This document shows positions 35,438-42,979 of a stretch of DNA of 64,000 nucleotides, piece by piece. Under the pieces are notes generated by a model. That model was not told the DNA's origin, did no database searches, and saw nothing but the letters and a program-made list of their open reading frames with translations. Source of the DNA: Alcanivoracaceae bacterium (lineage in GTDB: Bacteria > Pseudomonadota > Gammaproteobacteria > Xanthomonadales > Marinicellaceae). The first letter of the stretch is position 1; each line of letters begins with the position of its first letter. The position numbers and the translations under genes are program-made. The stretch spans positions 1-64,000 of the forward strand of contig JADGEI010000017.1 of assembly GCA_016744455.1 (NCBI GenBank), in the 5' to 3' direction.

Positions 35438-37198
35438 TTATTCAAACGAGTTAGTAAATATAACTTCAACCACTTTAAATTCATATGCGCCTAAATCATA
35501 GGGGCCATTTAGATTAGGAACACCAGCATTATCTATACCTCTAGCCTCGCCACTTATGTCAACACTAGGTAGATAAATACTAGTATCACACACATCCATT
35601 GCAGAGGTATCAGTATTTGCAAGACGATAATCAGCATTGGCTGTATCTAAGAAATCAACAATACCAATAATAGTATCTGTTGTGGGTTCGGAAATGGTGG
35701 CTATACTATTTATCAGGTTACATGAAATAGTTGTTACCGTACTGGATTGTGTTGATACTATATCACCGGATTCTTTAATTATATTACCGAATAGTTCTAA
35801 TTCGGTGTCATGATCCATACTAAAAACCCTGTTAAAAACGTTATTGTTAAATAGGGTGTTATAGGCGAATGTAATTTTTGTTGAGTTGTTACGTGCAGAA
35901 AAAGCATTATCATTGAAATAGTTTATATCAATACCATTATCATAGATAAGATTCCCTTCAAGTAAAATGTTAGCTCCACTTGTTACGTAGGCAATATAAG
36001 CGGCTTGATCACTATTATTGCGGTTAATCCAAGTGTTTAGTATATTAATTGCCCCGTTAAAACGCGCTGCCATCGCAGAGCCTCCTCCAGGGAATGTGTC
36101 TAATAGTAGGTTATGACTGATGCTTGAACAATAACGACCATAACTACAGTTGTGAGTTGAATTTAGATTAATAGTCGCGTCAAATTCTGAATAAAGACCA
36201 GCTCCATAACGATTGCTAGTATTTGAACTAACACTCGTATTGATTAGTTTAACTACTGTTTCTGATCCATTAGCTGAAATTCCTCCTCCTTGACCAGAAT
36301 TAGTGTCATCAAATGCACTTTGATTTTGCTTAATGTTAAACTGCATGGATTGGCTTCCAATAAAGTCTATAACCCCTCCAGATGTATATAAACCGCCACC
36401 ACTGGTATTACTTGTGTTTTGGTAAAGTTCGTAATTTGCATTGAAACCAGTTTGATTGGAAACTCCAGAACGAAATTGTATTTGGCAATTTTGATTGAAT
36501 ATTCCACCGCCATTTGAGTCAGCATGGTTGTTTCTTATGCTGGTTCCTTGATTTAATATAATGGTTACATCATCACCTGAATTGGTCGACTGTTCACAAA
36601 AAATACCACCGCCTTGACTTGTTACGGTGTTTTGTCTTATTAATGTATCACTCACAAGAACGGTTAATGGTGCAGGTCCTTGCGATCCCGTATTATAAAT
36701 AACAATTCCACCTCCATAATGTGAATTGTTTGATTCTAAAATTGAATGATTAATTGTCAAATTGCCTCTTATGTCACGCATTCCAATGCCGCCGGCCCAT
36801 TGGTGTATGGTTCCATTACTATTGTTTCCTCCGCCATTTTTAATTGTCAAATGATCAAATAATACCTCTGCATCATCAATAAATTTAATTTGTATTACTG
36901 GGAATGTGATTGAACTACCATTAATAACTGAATTGCTAAATCCAATAGTGTCAGATGTAGCATCAGCACAATTTTCATAACCGCCTTTGATTGATATATT
37001 ATTTTCAATAATAATATTCGTGATGAAATCATCTTCATTGGTTAATCTTATATCAGTCATGCCATCATCTATGGCTTGTTGCAATGAGTTCGGGTCTGTA
37101 ATCATGTTGTAAGTACAACCTGACTCCCAACCTATAGTGGTTTGGGCTGATACAAATTGAGTGCTTAATATGAGTATCATTATTAATTTATGTTGCAT
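35438..37198 (-). CDS. Secreted right-handed parallel beta-helix protein with F-T-N-S-F-E tail
   Basis: The product is ~586 residues. I chose ATG 37198 because GGAGAA lies just before it; an ATG four codons upstream is the alternative. A signal peptide (~1-18, ending V-S-A) is followed by repeats of the type N-N-x-A-x-x-x-G-G-G-I-F/Y, typical of parallel beta-helix and choice-of-anchor Q proteins (Pmp-like). Near the end, Y-R-L-A-N-T-D-T-S-A-M-D-V-C and G-P-Y-D-L-G-A-Y-E-F are choice-of-anchor Q-like. It ends V-I-F-T-N-S-F-E. It lies nine bases after its paralogue and is probably in the same operon as the ECF sigma gene. The role may be adhesion or a surface enzyme; no catalytic residues are identified. 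Confidence 0.88.
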   Translation of the reverse strand: MQHKLIMILILSTQFVSAQTTIGWESGCTYNMITDPNSLQQAIDDGMTDIRLTNEDDFITNIIIENNISIKGGYENCADATSDTIGFSNSVINGSSITFPVIQIKFIDDAEVLFDHLTIKNGGGNNSNGTIHQWAGGIGMRDIRGNLTINHSILESNNSHYGGGIVIYNTGSQGPAPLTVLVSDTLIRQNTVTSQGGGIFCEQSTNSGDDVTIILNQGTSIRNNHADSNGGGIFNQNCQIQFRSGVSNQTGFNANYELYQNTSNTSGGGLYTSGGVIDFIGSQSMQFNIKQNQSAFDDTNSGQGGGISANGSETVVKLINTSVSSNTSNRYGAGLYSEFDATINLNSTHNCSYGRYCSSISHNLLLDTFPGGGSAMAARFNGAINILNTWINRNNSDQAAYIAYVTSGANILLEGNLIYDNGIDINYFNDNAFSARNNSTKITFAYNTLFNNNVFNRVFSMDHDTELELFGNIIKESGDIVSTQSSTVTTISCNLINSIATISEPTTDTIIGIVDFLDTANADYRLANTDTSAMDVCDTSIYLPSVDISGEARGIDNAGVPNLNGPYDLGAYEFKVVEVIFTNSFE

Positions 37199-37219
37199 GA
37201 ATTTCTCCATTATTTTTTG

Positions 37220-38968
37220 TTATTCAAAACCATTTGCAAACATTGCATCAGGAAGATTAAAGTTGTGAAATTCATCGGCACCAGCATCTGCTAGTCCAAA
37301 GGCATTAGGAATGTTTGGATAGTCTATGGATCTGAATTGTTTATCAATATCTTCTTCTAATGTAACAATAGAATCATTTGGTAAACAATAGTCTATGGCA
37401 TCAGAGTCATTGGCAAGATGATAATCATCATTTAGAGGGTCAACAAAACTTAGGTTTAAATTCGCAACACCTGCGCCCATTAATGTGCTGGTTTCATTAA
37501 CCAATACACAACTCGTTAAATAAAATGCACCTGATACGTTATCTAATACCAGCTCTGAACCATTATTGACTATTGAATTATAGATACTAAAAAGTGTACC
37601 AGTACCAGTCATGCCCAAAATAGCATTTGCATCATTTGCATCATTATCGGCAATGGTAGAGTGGTGAATTGTTATATCTGGCCCATTAAACCCTCGGATA
37701 ACATGGTTGTCGCTATATCCATTTAAACCATTGTCACCATTTTCATAGATAACATCATTTAATAAGGTAAGAGATGTAAGATCATCTCTGGCATAAACAA
37801 CAGTTCCACGACCAGATCGATTACCAAAAATATAAGAATTTTCGACAGTGACTTGGGATTCATTGCGTATATAAATACCTCCACCATTTGTTGTTGACTT
37901 GTTATTAGACAATATTGAGCATTTTTTATCCGTATTCCAACAACTGCTGTTTGACGATTGTTTAATGGTTAATTCAGAATTGTCATTGATATAAAAGCCA
38001 CCACCAAGTGAAGAAGACGTGTTATTGGTTAATAAACCATCAATTATTTGAACAGTGGAGTTCCTATCTGCATAGATGCCTCCACCGTTATTTGAAGCTT
38101 CGTTACCTGCTAAGGTAACAGGTTGCGTTGAGTTTCCAGATATAAAAAGAAAACTAATATATGTGTTACCATATAAAAATATTTCTGCAGCAAGGTCTGC
38201 ATAAATTCCACCACCGTTATTGGTGGCAAAATTACCCATAACCCCTCGCAAATCTGAACTGGTGTTAACATCTATTCCAGAATCAATAATCACCTTGCAT
38301 CCATTAATAGCAAAAATGCCTCCGCCATCTAATGCAGTATTCTCGCCAATTAAACTTTCATCAATAATTCTGACAACAGTATTTGCATTCCCACAAAAGA
38401 TGCCACCACCTCTGTTGGATGCCATATTGCCGAAAATTGAACTGTCTTTGATGAACACATCTGTATCAACAGGATTGCCGATATAAATACCACCGCCATT
38501 TTCAGCGGTGTTATTAATAATTAGGCTGTTTTCAATAGATAACAAAACACTGGTGTCGCCAATTTCAATGCCGTGACCTCCATCAACCAGCGAAGTATCA
38601 ACAGCATCACGTACAGTTAAATTGTTGAGATTGATTGTGTAATTTGATTGTATTGATGAGTCTACTTTTATGGCCGGAGCGCCTAAAATTCCATCGCCTT
38701 TAATAACTGTATTCGTACTGGTTAATCCCACGTCTCCTAAGGCTGTAGCTAGGCATGAAGCGTACCCACCATTGATATCAATAGAACTATCAATGACTAG
38801 GTTTTCTGTAAACTCTTGAGCAACAACTCGAAGTTCTGTTTCATTGGCATCTAAGGCATCTTGAATAAATCCATAGTCGCACTCTCCAAATCCAGGGGAA
38901 AAACCCACTGAAACCCAAGCATATAAAAGCTTGGGAGTTAAAATTAATAATAATAAAAATAGACGCAT
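37220..38968 (-). CDS. Secreted parallel beta-helix protein with F-A-N-G-F-E tail
   Basis: The product is 582 residues and a paralogue of the downstream gene. The signal peptide is ~1-18 (M-R-L-F-L-L-L-L-I-L). About ten turns carry N-x-A-x-x-x-G-G-G-I-Y-type motifs, then Y-H-L-A-N-D-S-D-A-I-D-Y-C and G-L-A-D-A-G-A-D-E-F, as in choice-of-anchor Q proteins. It ends D-A-M-F-A-N-G-F-E. AGAG precedes the ATG. The gene begins 65 bases after the ECF sigma gene on the same strand, so it could be co-transcribed with the regulator. Its ligand or substrate is unknown. Confidence 0.88.
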   Translation of the reverse strand: MRLFLLLLILTPKLLYAWVSVGFSPGFGECDYGFIQDALDANETELRVVAQEFTENLVIDSSIDINGGYASCLATALGDVGLTSTNTVIKGDGILGAPAIKVDSSIQSNYTINLNNLTVRDAVDTSLVDGGHGIEIGDTSVLLSIENSLIINNTAENGGGIYIGNPVDTDVFIKDSSIFGNMASNRGGGIFCGNANTVVRIIDESLIGENTALDGGGIFAINGCKVIIDSGIDVNTSSDLRGVMGNFATNNGGGIYADLAAEIFLYGNTYISFLFISGNSTQPVTLAGNEASNNGGGIYADRNSTVQIIDGLLTNNTSSSLGGGFYINDNSELTIKQSSNSSCWNTDKKCSILSNNKSTTNGGGIYIRNESQVTVENSYIFGNRSGRGTVVYARDDLTSLTLLNDVIYENGDNGLNGYSDNHVIRGFNGPDITIHHSTIADNDANDANAILGMTGTGTLFSIYNSIVNNGSELVLDNVSGAFYLTSCVLVNETSTLMGAGVANLNLSFVDPLNDDYHLANDSDAIDYCLPNDSIVTLEEDIDKQFRSIDYPNIPNAFGLADAGADEFHNFNLPDAMFANGFE

Positions 38969-39033
38969 TGTAGTTCTCTAAGTTGTGACATACTTAGATA
39001 TACGAAATGCAAATTAAATTTGGACAATTATAT

Positions 39034-39600
39034 TTAAATTATTTTTTCGATGGTTTGTTTAGCAATCATCCAATCTCGTCGCACAGTTCGGTCTGTAACA
39101 CTTAATTCGTTAGCAATATCACCATCAGATAGACCTAAAAAGTATTTCATTTCAAATATTTGGGCGACTCTTGGCCTTGAATTATTTATGGCATTTAACA
39201 CTTCATCAAGTTTTATCAACCAGTTGGCATTGTCGTTTGTTGATATTTGGAAATCATCAATATCAACAGCGATGTGTTGGTTTTTTAAATTAAGCTTTTT
39301 CTTGGCAGAATCAATCAAGATTTGTCGCATGGCTTTGGCAACAATACAAAAAAAATGTTTACGGGATTCTGCTTTAATTCCGTAATTTTTTAGTTTTAGC
39401 CATGCTTCATTAACCAAAGATGTTGTATTTAAGGTTTTTGATGGATTGATTTGTTTATGCCGAACACCTGAGGCTATCATTTTTAAATCTGGATAGATAA
39501 CTTGTATTAAATTATCCATGGCACTTATATCACCTTGGAATGCATTACCAATCATTATGGTGATTTCTGTTGGTTTGAATTGAGTGATTGTTGAAACCAT
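39034..39600 (-). CDS. ECF sigma factor, ECF43-like (TIGR02999 type), lacking the acidic sigma2.2 motif
   Basis: The product is 188 residues. Region 2 (~20-90) and region 4 (~125-188, helix-turn-helix S-D-G-D-I-A-N-E-L-S-V-T-D-R-T-V-R-R-D-W) are clear. Where most ECF factors have an acidic D-A-E-D-like motif before L-V-Q-E, this one has T56-L-N-T59-T60-S61-L-V-N-E-A-W. In ECF43 factors (Vibrio EcfP, Xanthomonas EcfK) this position is phosphorylated by a partner Ser/Thr kinase to allow core RNA polymerase binding. A kinase gene lies ~3.4 kb away across the divergent protease gene. Likely targets are the neighbouring secreted proteins, an inference from position. Confidence 0.9.
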   Translation of the reverse strand: MVSTITQFKPTEITIMIGNAFQGDISAMDNLIQVIYPDLKMIASGVRHKQINPSKTLNTTSLVNEAWLKLKNYGIKAESRKHFFCIVAKAMRQILIDSAKKKLNLKNQHIAVDIDDFQISTNDNANWLIKLDEVLNAINNSRPRVAQIFEMKYFLGLSDGDIANELSVTDRTVRRDWMIAKQTIEKII

Positions 39601-39713
39601 GAATTGATATGTTACAAGAAAAATTCAATACACTCAAATTTTATATTTTATTTTTTGTCCAAATGATGTAAAAAAACAGTATGTTGTAGTAATTAATAGA
39701 TATAGATAAGGTT

Positions 39714-42700
39714 ATGAAAATAATAATATTACTACTGATGATTATTATTACTGGATCAATTAGTGCGGTTGAATATAAGTTCCATGGGCTATTAGAAATA
39801 GATAATAAATTAGCAAATGGTAACTATAATTTTAATGTTGAACTTTTTGATAATGTTTCAAATGGAGAATTTGTTTCAGCGAAATATATAAAAGATGCGA
39901 AAGTGATAGATGGCGCCTTTACTTTAAATTTAGATTTTCAATCTCAGTTAGCAAAAAATAAAAGTTATTGGCTTGAAATTAATGTAAGGTTAGCGTCAGA
40001 TACCACGTTATTCCATCAACTTTTGCCACGTCAACAGTTACAAGTTGATGATCAAATATATATTAAAAAAGTATCAAATTCTCAAAATGTAAGTTCATCA
40101 AATAGGGGTGTTCCTATAATTTTAACAACTTTAGGGATGAATTATTCAAGAATCGAAGCTAGCAGTTTAGCTGCAGGTAATGAAGATTTATATCACGAAA
40201 ACCAGAATCTACAATCCTATGATTTATCTTTGCAACAGTTATTAACAGAAGATGAATATGAAAGAGTTAGCCATATGCATGACAGCCTAAGAGAGGTAAT
40301 TAATGCGGATTTAAATGATAACTTACCAACAAATTTAGCTGATTTCTTACAAAACAATGGCACTAAACTTTCAGAAATGTATTTAATTACAAATAATCAA
40401 TTAGCCATTGATTTAACTACAGGAGCTAATCCTGAAGCTTTAAAAAATAAATTAAATAATACAGTAGGGATAAAGATAAATGCAATTGCATCTACTCCTT
40501 CGTACTCAGTTATATCTATAATTTCAAATGCAGAGTCATTATTCGTTTTAAGCCAATTGCCAGAACTAAAATCTGCTATACCAGCAGCTGCTAGTACAAG
40601 TAGGTTAGACAAGCAAGACAAGAAAAATTTACAGCCAATAATGCATTTCTCACAAGGTTTAGCGAATAATCAGGCAGAACAAGCCATGGAAGTAGATGCA
40701 GCTAGAAGGGTGTTTAATAATTTAACTGGTTCAGGTATACAAGTGGGCACTCTATCAGATTCAGTTGGGCAAGTTGGTGGGGGCATTTCTGATTCTAGAG
40801 TAACTGGGGATTTGCCAAATGGGGCGCGCTATAAAATTGCTGCTAATGTAGCTAACTCCAACTTCAAAGATGAAGGCCGAGCAATGATGGAACATATCTA
40901 TGATATCAGCCCAAGTATAGACTTTTTTGGTTTTGCTACGGCTTTTGGAGGAAAAGCTACTTTTGCTAATAATATTACGTGGCTTGTAAACCAAGGAATG
41001 GGTATTATCGTTGATGATGTTGTGTACCCTAGTGAGCCTTTTTATCAAGATGGTGTTGTGGCACAAGCTGTCGAGGCATTCGTAAATCAAGGAGGAATAT
41101 ACTTTGTTTCCGCAAATAATCAAGCAAACTCTAGTTATGAAAAGGAGTTTTCAGATTCAGACAATGATGATTTCCATAATTTTGATGGTTCAGATGAACT
41201 GTTTAGTATAACTGTTAATTCTTCATCAGAAGTTAAACTGGCCCTGCAATGGGCACAACCCTGGGCAAATGCTACAACAAATTTAGATTTTGAATTGCGG
41301 GACCTGTCTAACAATATAGTTGCAAGTAGTACAACTAATAACATAGGAGGCAATCCTTATGAATTTATTTCTCTTCCGAGCTCATCTACTACAAAAAATT
41401 ATAATATTGTAGTGAAACGTATCACAGGTAATGCTTCAAACTTAATCTTTAAATTCATAAGTTTTAGTTCAGGAACAACATTAAATGAGTATGCCAATGC
41501 AGCTGCCGGCACTATAAATCCACATGGAGCAACCAAAGGAATAGCAATGGGTGCGGCACCATGGTTCAATAGAGATGTTGCTGAGGGTTTTAGTAGCCAA
41601 GGACCACATAAGAGATTCTTTGATAAATTGGGTAACCCTGTTGGACCATTTATATTTGATAAGCCTGATTTCATGGGAATAGATGGAGCCAACACCTCAT
41701 TTTTTGGGAGTACTGACATTCCTCAAGATTCTGATGCGCTCCCAAATTTTTTTGGTACTTCGGCTTCTGCCCCCAATGCTGCCGCAGTAGCAGCTTTGAT
41801 GCTACAGCAAGCAGGTGGTCCGGGTAGTTTAGATGCTAATGATATAGAAGAATCGATTCGTTTGTCTGCAATTGACCTTGGCAATGAAGGGTTTGATAAG
41901 GTAAATGGCCATGGACGTATCAATGCATTAGGAGCAATAGTTCTCGCAAAAGGGGCACAATCTATTGAATACTACCTTTATTTAAATCAATTTGGTGATA
42001 CTAGTTTTAGTCAAAATTTATTTGGTGTAACTGATATTGATCGATTTATGTTTTCTTCAAATATTGCCAGTGCAACAACGATTGATATTACAGAAAGTGA
42101 TCAAGATATGGATCCTATGATAGCCGTGTTTATTCCTTTACTTGGGTTGCGTATGGGGGTTGATTACAATAGTGGTCCCGGTGATGATGCAAAATTTTCT
42201 TCTATAAATTTAAGTGGTTTAGTTCCTCATTCTTTTGAAGTACTAACTGAATCTGATTTTTCGACAGCAGCAAATTTTACTGCAATTGTTAATGCAGGAA
42301 ACCAAAATGTAACTGATAGAACAGGAAATCTAAATGTATTTGGTAAAGACTTGAACATTGCATCTTCACTCAGTTTATCTGGTGATTCACAGTATTACCA
42401 GTATACAGCTCCATATAATGGCGATTTAAAATTAAGTTTAACAACTACTGGTTTTAGAGGGATGTTAAGGCTTTATGATAATACTGGCGGTCTTTTAGTT
42501 AGTACAGTTACGGTAGATGGAACTGAAAAAGAATTAGAATTTAATCAAATTATCAGCGGTACTAACTATGTAATACAGGTAGTTCCATTTGAGTATGTTG
42601 GTGATGGGAGTTTTGTATTGGATGTAGAGTTTTTTAGCCAATCTTATGTTTTAACCATGCAAAAAATTGGTAATGGTATAGGAACCGTAACAGATGGGAC

Positions 42701-42923
42701 AGTATTTGGTATATATTGTGGAATCAATTGTTCACATAATTATGCTGAAAACTCAACGGTAGAATTGGATGTTTTACCTACTATTGGGCATACTTTTACA
42801 GGCTGGTCAGAAAACTGTAATGTTTTGGGTAATGGTAATTGTGAAGTGTTAATGACATCAGATACAACTGTTACTGCCGAGTTTCAAGCGCCTGATGAAA
42901 TGTTTGCCGATGGGTTTGAATAA
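39714..42923 (+). CDS. Large secreted S8-like protease with InlB-type repeat and F-A-D-G-F-E tail
   Basis: The product is 1069 residues. The signal peptide is ~1-18. An N-terminal beta domain (~19-120) precedes a linker, then an S8-like fold (~330-745) with D349 (T-L-S-D-S-V-G) and S683 (F-G-T-S-A-S-A-P). The expected H-G-T histidine motif is absent: the position reads D-E387-G-R-A-M-M-E-H, as in a divergent S8 subgroup, so activity is uncertain. A pre-peptidase C-terminal (PPC) domain (~880-985) follows, then a divergent InlB B-repeat with paired cysteines (Y-C-G-I-N-C, ~985-1058). It ends D-E-M-F-A-D-G-F-E. It is divergent from the ECF sigma gene across 113 bases, a likely sigma-controlled promoter region. 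Confidence 0.88.
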   Translation: MKIIILLLMIIITGSISAVEYKFHGLLEIDNKLANGNYNFNVELFDNVSNGEFVSAKYIKDAKVIDGAFTLNLDFQSQLAKNKSYWLEINVRLASDTTLFHQLLPRQQLQVDDQIYIKKVSNSQNVSSSNRGVPIILTTLGMNYSRIEASSLAAGNEDLYHENQNLQSYDLSLQQLLTEDEYERVSHMHDSLREVINADLNDNLPTNLADFLQNNGTKLSEMYLITNNQLAIDLTTGANPEALKNKLNNTVGIKINAIASTPSYSVISIISNAESLFVLSQLPELKSAIPAAASTSRLDKQDKKNLQPIMHFSQGLANNQAEQAMEVDAARRVFNNLTGSGIQVGTLSDSVGQVGGGISDSRVTGDLPNGARYKIAANVANSNFKDEGRAMMEHIYDISPSIDFFGFATAFGGKATFANNITWLVNQGMGIIVDDVVYPSEPFYQDGVVAQAVEAFVNQGGIYFVSANNQANSSYEKEFSDSDNDDFHNFDGSDELFSITVNSSSEVKLALQWAQPWANATTNLDFELRDLSNNIVASSTTNNIGGNPYEFISLPSSSTTKNYNIVVKRITGNASNLIFKFISFSSGTTLNEYANAAAGTINPHGATKGIAMGAAPWFNRDVAEGFSSQGPHKRFFDKLGNPVGPFIFDKPDFMGIDGANTSFFGSTDIPQDSDALPNFFGTSASAPNAAAVAALMLQQAGGPGSLDANDIEESIRLSAIDLGNEGFDKVNGHGRINALGAIVLAKGAQSIEYYLYLNQFGDTSFSQNLFGVTDIDRFMFSSNIASATTIDITESDQDMDPMIAVFIPLLGLRMGVDYNSGPGDDAKFSSINLSGLVPHSFEVLTESDFSTAANFTAIVNAGNQNVTDRTGNLNVFGKDLNIASSLSLSGDSQYYQYTAPYNGDLKLSLTTTGFRGMLRLYDNTGGLLVSTVTVDGTEKELEFNQIISGTNYVIQVVPFEYVGDGSFVLDVEFFSQSYVLTMQKIGNGIGTVTDGTVFGIYCGINCSHNYAENSTVELDVLPTIGHTFTGWSENCNVLGNGNCEVLMTSDTTVTAEFQAPDEMFADGFE

Positions 42924-42979
42924 TTTTCCTTCGCGTGTTTAATTTTTTAGTCTTGCATTATTATGCCTTTGAGTTGCTA

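Noticed and set aside
35438-38968. The repetitive G-G-G-I-Y motifs as a DNA repeat or CRISPR-like array
   Set aside because: Repeats are protein-level turns of a beta-helix with varied spacing and codons; no direct repeats with unique spacers were seen anywhere in the window.
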